From: G965267185 sp965267185
GTDB lineage: Bacteria > Pseudomonadota > Alphaproteobacteria > UBA6615
Direction: 5' to 3'
Length of the DNA stretch: 64,000 bases
Assembly (NCBI GenBank): GCA_965267185.1
Contig: OZ253937.1
Coordinates: forward strand, 3,286,001 to 3,350,000
A program made the position numbers and the translations under genes. The notes under the pieces were generated by a model. The model was not told the DNA's origin. It searched no databases and saw only the letters and a list, made by a program, of their open reading frames with translations. This document shows positions 51,802 through 60,772 of the stretch, piece by piece. The first letter of the stretch is position 1. Every line of letters begins with the position of its first letter.

Positions 51802-51983
51802 CGTATTCCCCTCGGTCTCCGGTATTCAATCCGGATTTGTATGTACCGCCATTATCACTCTTAGTCAGGGCATGTCCATCCGTTCCCTGGCCTGGCAAGG
51901 GGCGGATTTTTGCCAAGAATTCATGATTCTAGCTGTTTATGGCACTTAATGCTGCGATTTGGGCCCAAATAACGTTTTCGAGA

Positions 51984-52691
51984 CTAGCTGAGCGCGTTGA
52001 GTGTCCAGTCGTAGGGCAGCCACCGCAATTTCGGTTGCCTGCCTTCGGAAAGAGCACTGGCGACGTCCGGCATATAGCGGGCCGCAAAGTCCAGGGCGCC
52101 ATCGGCGGCCTGAATATAGTCGCCGGCATACCACAGATAGACTTTGGTTAGCCAAAGGGTCGCGCCATCGAAGCGCGCCCATCGCGGGTCCTGATGTACC
52201 GCCTGGGTGTGTGAAGACAGTTCGCGGTCGATTGCTGCCCCGGTATAAGCGCCCGCGCGCAACGGGGGGCAGCCGATACTCGCGCAGTTAATCGCGAAGT
52301 GAATTCGCGGCTCGATAAACCGGCCGCGCAGCCAGTCGTTCTCGATGTCGTGAAGACTCAATGTGTGATCGCCAATGCGCCACCGCCGGCCCTTCCAGCG
52401 TTCCCGGTTGGGAATGTTGCGGATCGATCGGAGAGGCCGGTAGTCGGCGATCAGCCGCAGGGTGAATGCATTATAGGCGTTGATCAGAAGAGCCAGTTTT
52501 TCGTCGCGTGACAGCGCGCCGAAGTCCACCGTGCCAATCGTCTCGACATACGCGTCGAGAATCGCCACGTCGTCGGATAGCGCGTCATAGTTCACGCGCC
52601 CGTTGGAGCGGACGTGACGGCGTAGAAGGGTGTCGAACGCGCTATGGTCGAACCGTGCGCCGGTCGTATCGTCGCCATAGGCCTCGGTCAT
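51984..52691 (-). CDS. DUF547 domain protein
   Basis: 235 residues from ATG 52691, with GAGGG just upstream. The DUF547 core covers most of the protein: NGRVNYDALSDD, LALLINAYNAFTLRLIADYRP, and the hallmark HFAINCASIGCPPLRAGAYTG with its two cysteines. The family is widespread and of unknown function; a thiol-based catalytic role has been suggested from the conserved Cys and His. No signal peptide is visible from this start. A longer frame to 52760 would overlap the radical SAM gene upstream. It follows that gene by 46 bp. Confidence 0.85.
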   Translation of the reverse strand: MTEAYGDDTTGARFDHSAFDTLLRRHVRSNGRVNYDALSDDVAILDAYVETIGTVDFGALSRDEKLALLINAYNAFTLRLIADYRPLRSIRNIPNRERWKGRRWRIGDHTLSLHDIENDWLRGRFIEPRIHFAINCASIGCPPLRAGAYTGAAIDRELSSHTQAVHQDPRWARFDGATLWLTKVYLWYAGDYIQAADGALDFAARYMPDVASALSEGRQPKLRWLPYDWTLNALS

Positions 52692-52737
52692 GACGACCCT
52701 CGGGGGTCCGAACAAGCGGATTAAGATCCGCCATTCG

Positions 52738-54156
52738 TCAGGCGGCCGTATCAAGCCCATCGTTGGCGTCGTTCACGATGCCGGCATAGACACGGTCGCG
52801 CCAACCGGTGGCATTGACTTCGCACATCGATTTCAACTCGCCATCGATGGCGACCATGAAGGCGCAATGGTGCAGCCGCGCGCGGCCCTCGTCGGTCTCG
52901 AGTTCCGCGGCGCTCATGAAATGGTGCGACGCGATCATCAGCCGGTCGATCTGCGCCGTGCCGTTCAGAATGCGCCACGCGAGGCCCAGCGGGTTCTCCC
53001 GGTCGATGCGGTGCAGCCAGTGCAACACGCTGCGCGGCAGGGTCCAGGCGAAAAAACCGGGGGCCTGGAACATCATACCGGCGAGGCGGGCCAACGCCTC
53101 GGTGCGCCCGTCGGCGCGGAATGTGACACCGGCCCAGCGCGCGAACGCGGTCTGAAGGAGTCGCCGGTCCCGCGCGCTGCTGTTGGCGCTGAGCGGCAAG
53201 TATTGCGGAGTCGTGCCTGGCTGGCGAACCGACGCGCCGATCACGAACCGGCTGCAGCCGGGATGACCCATCCACCACTGATTGTCGGCGAGCCGGCCAC
53301 GGTTGCTCTCCTCGACGTTCAGGCCTTTGGCGATTTCGCGCCAAAGGGTATCGACGTCGACGCGGCCAATACCCGATTCCGTACGGCCCACGTTGGCCAC
53401 CGGCATGAATCCGATCATTCGAAAAACATCGGCGTTTTCTTGAACCCAACCGACGATATCGGCCACTTCGCCGATGTTTTGCGGGGCAACCGTAACGGTG
53501 GTCGCCACCCGCAGGTTCAGTCCGGTGGTTCGCCTAGCGCGGCGGACAATCTTGGCGAACTCGGCGCGCAACGGCATCAGCTCGGCTTCGCGGGTAGCGT
53601 ATTTGTAAGCGTCGCCGCGCCGGCCCCGCTGCGTTGTGTCGATATGCAGGCTAACCTCTTCGAGGCCGCCTTCGGTCATCAGCCGTTCGAGCAGTCTGGG
53701 GCGGCGCCGGAAGCTGTCGCCATGGGTCATCAGCATCGGAATAAGCCCGATAGTGCGTGCGTAACGAAGCAGTTCGACCACCTCGTCGAAGGGCCGCAGG
53801 GTCACTTCGCCATCGGTGAGCTGCAGATTGCCTGAGGGGCCGAGACGTTTGCGCAACGCCCGCATTTGCGCCTTCACTGTCTCCAACTCCATGGCCGGAA
53901 CGCGGTTGGCGTCGGCGGCGAGATAGCAGCCCCGGCAGGCGAAATCGCAGCGCGGCATAACGCCGATCGTGGCGCCGCAGCCCTCCTCATGGCGGCCTAA
54001 CATCTGATTTTCGGTCCGGTACTCCGGTGCAACGCTGTCCCAAATCGCGGCCAGTGTTTGCCGAGCCTCTGGTTCAACCGGGTGCCGAAATCTGCGCCAC
54101 AAACCGGCAAGCGTCATCGGCACGCCGTGGCTCGACGTTGTTCCTAACTTCCACAT
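52738..54156 (-). CDS. Radical SAM protein paired with DUF547
   Basis: 472 residues. The iron-sulfur motif CDFACRGC gives Cys70, Cys74 and Cys77, preceded by GATIGVMPR. QLTDGEVTLRPFDEVVELLRYARTIGL takes the place of the GGEP SAM-binding motif, and SLHIDTTQRGRR is a conserved later strand. Seven or eight further cysteines are spread out, with no full SPASM set seen. It likely makes a 5'-deoxyadenosyl radical on an unknown substrate. Neighbouring DUF547 may share the pathway. The start ATG 54156 has GCGGGGAC upstream; ATG 54117 is an alternative. Confidence 0.83.
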   Translation of the reverse strand: MWKLGTTSSHGVPMTLAGLWRRFRHPVEPEARQTLAAIWDSVAPEYRTENQMLGRHEEGCGATIGVMPRCDFACRGCYLAADANRVPAMELETVKAQMRALRKRLGPSGNLQLTDGEVTLRPFDEVVELLRYARTIGLIPMLMTHGDSFRRRPRLLERLMTEGGLEEVSLHIDTTQRGRRGDAYKYATREAELMPLRAEFAKIVRRARRTTGLNLRVATTVTVAPQNIGEVADIVGWVQENADVFRMIGFMPVANVGRTESGIGRVDVDTLWREIAKGLNVEESNRGRLADNQWWMGHPGCSRFVIGASVRQPGTTPQYLPLSANSSARDRRLLQTAFARWAGVTFRADGRTEALARLAGMMFQAPGFFAWTLPRSVLHWLHRIDRENPLGLAWRILNGTAQIDRLMIASHHFMSAAELETDEGRARLHHCAFMVAIDGELKSMCEVNATGWRDRVYAGIVNDANDGLDTAA

Positions 54157-54267
54157 ACTGTCCCCGCTAAAAAACGCCCCTACGAGCTGGTGCCGTTCTA
54201 GCGGGAGATAAAGGCTGATGCGGCCAACTTGTGCTCAACTTCTCGTGTGGCCGCCGTAGAAGCTGGT

Positions 54268-54960
54268 TCAGCCGATCGCCTTTCCGTAGCGCCAGCGCTC
54301 GATGGTCACGTCGCTGAACACGCCGCCGTAGTTCAGCGGTTCCTTGGCCCAAAAGTCCTCGCAGGCGGTGCGGTCGGGATATTCCATGATCATGAAACTG
54401 CCGATCAACCCGGAGCCGTCGTCGTTCTGAAACGGGCCGCGCGCGACGTAACGGTCCATCACCGAGGCCTGATACTTGTGATGGTCCTCGGCGACGGCAG
54501 CCCGGCGCGCGTCTGCCTCGGGTCCGTCGAGCGCGGTGATGGCGAACTGTTGCCAGCCTTCGGTGCGCGGGTAGTCGAGCTGCCGAATTTCCATGCTCGA
54601 CGACCAGCGAACGACGCTCACCTCACCGAACGCGCCGGCCAGATTATAGGGCTCGTTGGCAATCCAGGCCTCGGCGGCGGCGCGGTCCGGGGCGTCCAGC
54701 AACGTCATACTGCCGGTCGCCTCGCCGTCGTCGCTCAACAGCGGTCCGGCGAAACGGATTTGATCGCGGTGGTCGCGCAAATAGGCCAAGTGAGGCTCGG
54801 AGGCCGATGCACGCGCTTCGGCACCGCCTTCGGCGCGCAGCCGTCCGACGATGCACCAGCTCGGCGACTTGGTCATATAGTATTCTTTGAGCTCCGCCTC
54901 GCTGAGGCCGTAGCGGGGGTCGCCCGGCAGGGCGCCGGAAGGGTTGTTTGGGTCGGACAT
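54268..54960 (-). CDS. Tandem YCII-domain protein
   Basis: 230 residues with two copies of the YCII fold: about 35-120 (WCIVGRLRAEG...HLAYLRDHRDQIRFAGPLLSDDGEATGSMTLLDAPDRAAAEAWIANEPY) and about 135-225 (FAITALDG...HHKYQASVMDRYVARGPFQNDDGSGLIGSFMIMEYPDRTACEDFWAKEPL). The copies share the pattern H-x-Y, GP, and EPYN/EPLN but are well diverged. YCII proteins are small barrel proteins, some acting as chlorohydrolase-like or ligand-binding partners. The function of the doubled form is unknown. The gene stands alone, opposite the downstream cupin. Confidence 0.82.
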   Translation of the reverse strand: MSDPNNPSGALPGDPRYGLSEAELKEYYMTKSPSWCIVGRLRAEGGAEARASASEPHLAYLRDHRDQIRFAGPLLSDDGEATGSMTLLDAPDRAAAEAWIANEPYNLAGAFGEVSVVRWSSSMEIRQLDYPRTEGWQQFAITALDGPEADARRAAVAEDHHKYQASVMDRYVARGPFQNDDGSGLIGSFMIMEYPDRTACEDFWAKEPLNYGGVFSDVTIERWRYGKAIG

Positions 54961-55119
54961 GTTGCGTCTCTCTTTGTTGGGCGGCCGGTTGGGTTCATCT
55001 GGCGCTCGCCAGTGTCACTGCGCCCCTAAGTTTACCCAGGCTAGGCGCGCCCCGATAGGCCAGCTAAGCTAATCGATAACGGCGTGTCTAAGCGCCACCA
55101 ATGAATTGGGGAGAATGTC

Positions 55120-55644
55120 ATGGCGAGAACGTTCCGCCGCGTCGTCACGGGGCACAATGCCGAAGGGAAGTCATGTATCGTAAGCGATGGGCCGCCGCCG
55201 CTCGTATTGGAGCCGCTGCCCCATCTTTTTCTGCACGAAGTTTGGGAAACGACCGCGCCGGCCGACAACACGATGGAGGGCGACCCGGCGATCCGCGAGA
55301 ACCGGATCGAACCGCACGATCCCGCCGGAACGGTGTTCCGCTATGTCGAGTTTCCACCCGACGAAATGTGGAAAGACGCCGACGTTGGCGAGGCATTCGA
55401 CCAGATGGGTAGCAGCGGCGCGCATGACGCCGGGGCCGAAACCCCGGGCATGCATGAAACCCAAACCACCGACTACGCGATCGTTTTAGAAGGCGAAATG
55501 TGGGCAGTGATGGAGGAAGGTGAAACCAAGCTCCAAGCCGGCGATGTCTTGATCCAGCGCGGCACCAACCATGCCTGGTCGAACCGCTCCGGCGAGCCGG
55601 CGGTCATGCTGTTCGCGCTGATTGGGGCGAAGCCGCGGAATTAG
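55120..55644 (+). CDS. Cupin domain protein
   Basis: 174 residues. The C-terminal two-thirds form a cupin barrel with HETQTTDYAIVLEGEMWAVMEEGETKLQAGDVLIQRGTNHAWSNRSGEP, giving the two motifs, though the first His pair is reduced compared with the other cupin at 44648. The N-terminal 90 residues contain an extra beta region (LFLHEVWETTAP, VFRYVEFPPDE). It is 24 bp ahead of the amidohydrolase and likely acts in the same pathway. GGGGAG precedes the ATG. Confidence 0.82.
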   Translation: MARTFRRVVTGHNAEGKSCIVSDGPPPLVLEPLPHLFLHEVWETTAPADNTMEGDPAIRENRIEPHDPAGTVFRYVEFPPDEMWKDADVGEAFDQMGSSGAHDAGAETPGMHETQTTDYAIVLEGEMWAVMEEGETKLQAGDVLIQRGTNHAWSNRSGEPAVMLFALIGAKPRN

Positions 55645-55668
55645 CTACTGTACGCACCGGAGAATTGT

Positions 55669-57033
55669 ATGTCCCGAACGCTAATTAAAGGCGGCTGGGT
55701 AGTGTCGATGGACCCTGCCATCGGCGACATCAAGGGCGGCGATGTTCTGATCGAGGACGACCGGATTGTCGAAGTGGGGCATGGTCTCGAGGCAGGCGAT
55801 GCTGAGGTCATCGATGCCGCCAACATGATCGTCAGCCCCGGCATGATCAACATGCATATGCATACCTGGCAGACCGGGCTGCGCGGGGTGATCGCTGACT
55901 GGACCATGGTCGAGTACGGCCAGCTGATGCACGCCACGTCGGTGCCCCACTTCACGCCCGACGATATCCGAATTGCGAACCTGGTGGGCGCGCTGGGCCA
56001 GATCCATGCCGGCACGACGACCTTGTTCGACTGGCACCATTGCAACGCGACGGTGGACCACACGGATGCGGCGCTCGACGCGTTGGCGGAGGCAGGCATT
56101 CGTGCGGTTTACGGTCACGGGCAAACCAAGACCGCGCCGAAGCCGGGCGAGCCGCCGTTTATCGAGATACCCCATCCGCGCGAGCGGGTGGAGCGGCTGC
56201 GCAACGGGCGTCTTTCGTCCGACGACAGCTTGATAACGTTGGCGATGTGCATTCAGGGGCCGGGATTCTCCGTCTGGGAGTGCACCGAGCACGATGTGCG
56301 GCTGGCACGCGATCTGGGGTTGCGCTGGAGCTGCCATACCGGCGCGCAGGGCACCCCTTTGTTCGCGCCCGATGCGGTGCGCAAACTCGATGAGCTGGGT
56401 TTGCTTGGGCCGGATGCCGACTTCGTGCACGCCAACAACTTCACCGACGAGGAACTCGGTCGGATCGTCGATAGCGGCGGGTCGATCACGGTCGCCCCCG
56501 AATGCGAGTGTAATTTCGGCCACGGTCATCCCGTGACGGGGCGCGTGTTGGCGCTGGGGGGCACGCCGTCGTTCGGCGTCGATGTCGAGTCGAACATCTC
56601 GGGCGATATGTTCTCGGTGCTGCGATACGGCCTGCAGTTCGAACGTGCGCTCGTCGCCGAAGCTCAATCACGGCCGACCAAGACGCTCACGCTCCATACG
56701 CGCGACGCGCTGGAATGGGGCACCATCGGCAACGCGAAGGCGCTGGGGATGGATGACCGGCTCGGCTCACTGACCCCCGGCAAGCAGGCCGATATAATTC
56801 TGACCCGTACCGATGACATCAACACATGTCCGGTGCACGACCCGGTGCAAACACTGATCTACATGGCGACGCCCTTCAATGTCGACACGGTCTTCATCGC
56901 TGGCGAGATCAAGAAAAAGGCCGGCAAGCTGGTCTATTCCGAGAGCGCGTTGCGCGAAAAACTGTCTCAGCTCGAAACCTCGGGCCGCCGTATTTTGGAC
57001 CAGGCCGGCGTGTTTGAAGCGGCTGCGGAATAG
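55669..57033 (+). CDS. Amidohydrolase of the TrzA/ATZ-guanine deaminase type
   Basis: 454 residues, TIM-barrel metal hydrolase. Metal site: MHMH (residues about 63-66 in SPGMINMHMHTWQTGLRG), His in RWSCHTGAQG, His in FVHANNFTDEE, and Asp in FGVDVESNISGDMF. The C-terminal LGSLTPGKQADIILTRTDD is typical of the chlorohydrolase/deaminase group. It should remove an amino or similar group from a heterocycle or amide; the substrate is unknown. CGGAG precedes the ATG. Followed by an MFS transporter 32 bp later, so it is probably the catabolic enzyme of a cupin-hydrolase-transporter unit. Confidence 0.89.
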   Translation: MSRTLIKGGWVVSMDPAIGDIKGGDVLIEDDRIVEVGHGLEAGDAEVIDAANMIVSPGMINMHMHTWQTGLRGVIADWTMVEYGQLMHATSVPHFTPDDIRIANLVGALGQIHAGTTTLFDWHHCNATVDHTDAALDALAEAGIRAVYGHGQTKTAPKPGEPPFIEIPHPRERVERLRNGRLSSDDSLITLAMCIQGPGFSVWECTEHDVRLARDLGLRWSCHTGAQGTPLFAPDAVRKLDELGLLGPDADFVHANNFTDEELGRIVDSGGSITVAPECECNFGHGHPVTGRVLALGGTPSFGVDVESNISGDMFSVLRYGLQFERALVAEAQSRPTKTLTLHTRDALEWGTIGNAKALGMDDRLGSLTPGKQADIILTRTDDINTCPVHDPVQTLIYMATPFNVDTVFIAGEIKKKAGKLVYSESALREKLSQLETSGRRILDQAGVFEAAAE

Positions 57034-57065
57034 CCGTGCCGGAGCGCTGACGGTTTGTTCAAATC

Positions 57066-58265
57066 ATGACCGCGAACCGCTGGCTTGTCCTGGCCGCGCT
57101 ATTTCTGGCGCGGAGCACGCTCGGCTATCAGTACCAGTCGGTGGCCTCGGTTTCGCCGCTCTTGGTCGACGATTTGGGCATCAATTTCGCCCAAGTAGGC
57201 GCGCTGATCGGTTTCTATAGTCTGCTCGGTATCGTGAGCGCGTTGCCGGCGGGGCTACTCGGCCGGCGCTTCGGCGACACGCGCATCGTCCTGCTCGGTG
57301 TGGCCATGATGGCGGGTGGCGGGTTTGTGATGGCGCTCGGCGACACCTACGGTATTGCGTCGCTCGGTCGCTTTGTGTCCGGTGCGGGCGGCGTTTTTAT
57401 CACCGTCCTCATGACGAAGATCGTCGCCGATTGGTTCTCGGGGCGAGAAATCGTCACCGCGCTGGCCATCCTCATGAACAGTTGGCCGGTGGGGATTGCC
57501 GTCGGCCTCGTCTCGCAAGGTGCGATCGCTGAGGCGTGGGGTTGGCAGGCCGTGTTCCTGTCCACCGGCCTCGCCTGCCTGGGCGGCATGGGGTTGGTGA
57601 TCTTGGCAGCGCGAATCCGGCCGGGCGCGGCCGAAACGCCCCCTGAGAGCAATCGGTCTGGGGCGTGGAGCTGGGCTATATCGCGGCGCGAAGCGGTGTT
57701 GGCGTCCCTCGCCGGCGTTATCTGGATTCTCTACAACAGCGGGTTCATCATGATCGTCAGCTTCGCGCCAGCCATGCTGGTGGAGCGCGGTTTCGATATT
57801 GCCGAGGCGGGTGTTCTGATCAGCATCGGCACCTGGGTGTATATGTTTGCAATCCCGATCGGGGGCTGGCTGTCGGAACGCTGGCAACGCCCCACCCTAA
57901 CCATGGTCGGTTGTTTTCTGCTCGCCGCCCTGGTCGTCGCGGCGGTGCCGTTCGTCGAACCGGCCGTCGTTCTATTTGCGCTCGCGGGGATTTTTGTCGG
58001 TATCCCGACCGGTAATGTAATGGCGTTGACGGTCGAGACCGTCCGCGCCGAAAACCGCAACATGGGCGTTGGTTTGTACTTCTCTTGTCACTATCTGGGG
58101 CTGACAACCATACCGGTGATTGCCGGCTGGTCGCTCGACCTCACTGGCAGTACCGCGGCGCCGATGATCGTGGGCGCGGTGTGCTCGGCGCTGGCGATCG
58201 GCGTGCTGGGCTTGTTGCGATTTGTGCAGTCGCGCCCCGTGGCCGGTGCGGCGGCGGCGCGTTGA
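57066..58265 (+). CDS. MFS transporter
   Basis: 399 residues with 12 predicted membrane helices. The signature between helices 2 and 3 reads LLGRRFGDTRIVLLG, a form of the MFS G-x-x-x-D/G-R motif, and GRFVSGAGGVFITVLMTKIVADWFSGRE follows. The second half opens at about residue 205 (SRREAVLASLAGVIWILYNSG). It lies 32 bp after the amidohydrolase stop. It may import that enzyme's substrate, or export a product. The start has a weak ribosome site. Confidence 0.87.
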   Translation: MTANRWLVLAALFLARSTLGYQYQSVASVSPLLVDDLGINFAQVGALIGFYSLLGIVSALPAGLLGRRFGDTRIVLLGVAMMAGGGFVMALGDTYGIASLGRFVSGAGGVFITVLMTKIVADWFSGREIVTALAILMNSWPVGIAVGLVSQGAIAEAWGWQAVFLSTGLACLGGMGLVILAARIRPGAAETPPESNRSGAWSWAISRREAVLASLAGVIWILYNSGFIMIVSFAPAMLVERGFDIAEAGVLISIGTWVYMFAIPIGGWLSERWQRPTLTMVGCFLLAALVVAAVPFVEPAVVLFALAGIFVGIPTGNVMALTVETVRAENRNMGVGLYFSCHYLGLTTIPVIAGWSLDLTGSTAAPMIVGAVCSALAIGVLGLLRFVQSRPVAGAAAAR

Positions 58266-58280
58266 AGGGGAGCGAGCGGT

Positions 58281-58976
58281 TTGGATAGCGGATCGCCAGC
58301 CATCGGCGTCGTCGTTCCTGCGTTAAATGCTGGCTTGTCGATTGGCGCAACGCTCGACGGAGTATCGGCGCTGCGCGAAAAACTCCCGCTCGACGTTGTC
58401 GTTATCGACGGCGGTTCCCATGACGATACGCTTTCGGTTGCGGAACGCCATGGCGCGCGCACAATCACGGCGCCACCGGGCCGCGGCGGGCAGCTCACCG
58501 CCGGCGCGGCTGCTGTAACCGGCAAATGGCTGCTTTTTGTTCACGCCGATACCTTGCTCGAAGACGATTGGGTCTCCGCCGTGGCCGATTTTGTGCAAGC
58601 GCCGGAGAATGCGGAGCGGGCCGGTTACTTTCGCCTGACCTTCGATGACACGGCGTCGCCGGCGCGGTGGCTCGAGCGGATCGTCGCCTGGCGCGCGCGC
58701 CTGTTGGGGCTTCCCTATGGGGACCAGGGCCTGCTGATTGCGCGACAGCTCTACGATGCGCTCGGCGGGTTCCGGCCATTGGAGCTTATGGAGGATGTCG
58801 ATTTGGTGCGCCGGATCGGCCGGCGCCGGCTGGTCGCATTGAACGCCACCGCGCGAACCTCGGCGGAGCGCTATCGGCGCAGCGGCTACCTATTGCGCTC
58901 GATGCGCAACCTATTGTGTTTGGCGTTGTTTTTTTTGGGTGTGCCGCCGCGCACGATCCGGCGCATTTACGGATAG
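58281..58976 (+). CDS. Glycosyltransferase, TIGR04283 family (rSAM/selenodomain-associated transferase 2)
   Basis: 231 residues, GT-A fold family 2 enzyme. VVIDGGSHDDTLSVAERHGARTITAPPGRGGQLTAGAAAVTGKWLLFVHADTLLEDDW holds the nucleotide-sugar site and metal-binding HADT, and the PYGDQGLLIARQLYDALGGFRPLELMEDVDLVRRI block holds the acceptor region. These match the TIGR04283 subgroup often found with radical SAM proteins. TTG 58281 has GGGGAG 8 bases upstream, which decides the start. It follows the MFS gene by 15 bp and precedes the next transferase by 4 bp, so the cluster is compact. Confidence 0.87.
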   Translation: MDSGSPAIGVVVPALNAGLSIGATLDGVSALREKLPLDVVVIDGGSHDDTLSVAERHGARTITAPPGRGGQLTAGAAAVTGKWLLFVHADTLLEDDWVSAVADFVQAPENAERAGYFRLTFDDTASPARWLERIVAWRARLLGLPYGDQGLLIARQLYDALGGFRPLELMEDVDLVRRIGRRRLVALNATARTSAERYRRSGYLLRSMRNLLCLALFFLGVPPRTIRRIYG

Positions 58977-58980
58977 TCCG

Positions 58981-59607
58981 GTGTTAACCCGGCATGTCGT
59001 TTTATTCGCCCGCCGCCCGCAATTGGGGGCGGTCAAACGCCGGCTGGCGGCGGACATCGGCGCCGTCGGCGCGCACGGATTCTACCGCCGTACTCTGCGC
59101 GACGTTGCCTGGCGGCTCGGGCGCGACCCGCGCTGGAAAACCTGGCTTGCCGCAACGCCCGATAACGCCGTCCATGAGCGAGCCCTGTGGCCGGTTCCCT
59201 CTGGGATTCGACTCATCGGACAAGGCGACGGTGATCTCGGCGCCCGCATGATGCGGCCGCTGCAGATGTTTCCGCCGGGACCGGTGGTGATTGTCGGCAG
59301 CGACATTCCCGATATCGAGACCGCTGATATCGAAGCCGCGTTTCGCGCCCTGGGAAGCAACGATCTCGTGTTCGGGCCCGCGGCTGATGGCGGTTACTGG
59401 CTGGTTGGCGCGCGGCGGCGTCCGGTGGTGCCCGGCAATCTCTTTGCGGGTGTGCGCTGGTCGAGCGAGCATGCGCTCGCCGACACGCTCGCCAACTTGC
59501 CGCGCGATTGCCGCGTGGCGATGCTCGCCGAACGTTCCGATATCGACGACGGTGCGGCGTGGCGGCGCTGGCGTATTCGTGAGCTTGCGGCAAAGATAGC
59601 CCGGTAG
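58981..59607 (+). CDS. TIGR04282 family transferase (rSAM/selenodomain-associated transferase 1)
   Basis: 208 residues from GTG 58981, 4 bases after the previous stop. HVVLFARRPQLGAVKRRLAADIG at the start, GQGDGDLGARM, VIVGSDIPDIETADIEAAFRAL, and FGPAADGGYWLVGARR are the conserved blocks of this DUF2064/TIGR04282 nucleotidyl- or glycosyl-transferase group. It is nearly always next to TIGR04283, as here. The known context is arsenosugar and radical SAM clusters. The product is unknown. Confidence 0.87.
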   Translation: MLTRHVVLFARRPQLGAVKRRLAADIGAVGAHGFYRRTLRDVAWRLGRDPRWKTWLAATPDNAVHERALWPVPSGIRLIGQGDGDLGARMMRPLQMFPPGPVVIVGSDIPDIETADIEAAFRALGSNDLVFGPAADGGYWLVGARRRPVVPGNLFAGVRWSSEHALADTLANLPRDCRVAMLAERSDIDDGAAWRRWRIRELAAKIAR

Positions 59608-59706
59608 GGATAACAATGCTGTGACGGTGCGGCAGGGTGGTATGCTGACCGGACCAAGCCGTTACAATCGCCGGCCCGATAAGGGCTGTTACCGCGAAAG
59701 GGCACT

Positions 59707-60765
59707 ATGGAATCGATTTACTATGTCATGACGTGGCTTTGCCATCGCCGGTGCACCCATTGCTACGATGACCGGTTCCGGCCCTATGTTCGCGGCGCGT
59801 TGGACAAGGTAGTTGACGAGTCCGCCACCAATGCATCGCGGATCATCGCCAATTTGCCGGACCGCATGACCTACCGCGATCTGGAGAAACCCCAGCCGGA
59901 TGGGAGTTACCCCGAACGGCCGGGCCGCATCATTTTAGCTGGCGGCGAGGTGTTGCTCGATCCGATCCGCGAAGCGGTGCTCTATCCCGCCATCGAACAG
60001 ATCGTCGATAAATATCGCGACGTTGGCGGGGTGCGTGTGGTTGTGCAGACCACGGGGGACCGCTTGACCGAGAAGATCCTCGACGAGCTGCTCAGCCGCG
60101 GTATCTGGCGGGTCGTGGTGTCGGGCATGGACGATTTTCATGTCGGCCATGAAGGCGAAAAGCGCATGCCGGTGATCGAGAAGCTGGAGGCGATGTTTGC
60201 AGCGGCGGGCATGAAGCCGTCCGGGCGCCGCGCCGACGACACCGAATGGACTGAGGAGGAGGGCCAGATTTATTCGATTATGGGAGCTGAGCCGGACTCC
60301 TGGATCGGCGAGCTGTGGCCGCGCGGGCGGGCCTGGGCCAACGAGCTATCGACCGCCGACATCAACGACAATTTCTGCAGCCGCTGGTCCGGCGGGCACA
60401 ACTTCCTGAACCATGGCTATTCGGGCTCGGAAGTGTCGATCGAACCGAACGGCAATGTCTATCCGTGCTGTCTCAAAACCAAGGCACCGCTGGGCAGTTT
60501 GGCCGAGGAAAAATTGACTGACATCCTCGATAGTTTGGCTGGCCATCCGGTGTTCGAGGCGATCAATGGCGGGCATCCGGAACGCATGGGTTTGACCTAT
60601 GGCTGGGATATCGCGCGGTTCCTCGCGGAATCGGCGACCGAAACCCCGTCCGGCAAACCGTACCGCAACCTTTGCATTGGCTGCGACCGTTTCCACGAAA
60701 AGGTGTTGGGCCCGGTGATCGAGGAACTTCGACAGCAGCGCTTGGCGCGGCAGGTCGCCGCCTAG
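59707..60765 (+). CDS. Radical SAM/SPASM-like protein, unknown substrate
   Basis: 352 residues. The iron-sulfur motif CHRRCTHC (Cys12, Cys16, Cys19) opens the protein. IILAGGEVLLDP is the SAM-binding strand. Cysteines near the end, CSRW, YPCCLKTKAPLG, and NLCIGCDRF, resemble a SPASM domain that holds extra clusters. VSIEPNGNVYPCC is a known SPASM signature. The residues 160-200 region is charged (GRRADDTEWTEEEGQ). AAAGGG precedes the ATG. It is not the selenodomain/ArsS type, although it sits beside both associated transferases. The substrate could be a peptide or a sugar-like metabolite. Confidence 0.85.
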   Translation: MESIYYVMTWLCHRRCTHCYDDRFRPYVRGALDKVVDESATNASRIIANLPDRMTYRDLEKPQPDGSYPERPGRIILAGGEVLLDPIREAVLYPAIEQIVDKYRDVGGVRVVVQTTGDRLTEKILDELLSRGIWRVVVSGMDDFHVGHEGEKRMPVIEKLEAMFAAAGMKPSGRRADDTEWTEEEGQIYSIMGAEPDSWIGELWPRGRAWANELSTADINDNFCSRWSGGHNFLNHGYSGSEVSIEPNGNVYPCCLKTKAPLGSLAEEKLTDILDSLAGHPVFEAINGGHPERMGLTYGWDIARFLAESATETPSGKPYRNLCIGCDRFHEKVLGPVIEELRQQRLARQVAA

Positions 60766-60772
60766 CCAATCC

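Noticed and set aside
52690..53835. 381-codon plus-strand frame
   Set aside because: It lies wholly opposite the radical SAM gene, which has clear motifs; the plus frame shows no family features and high Arg/His/Gly content typical of a shadow.
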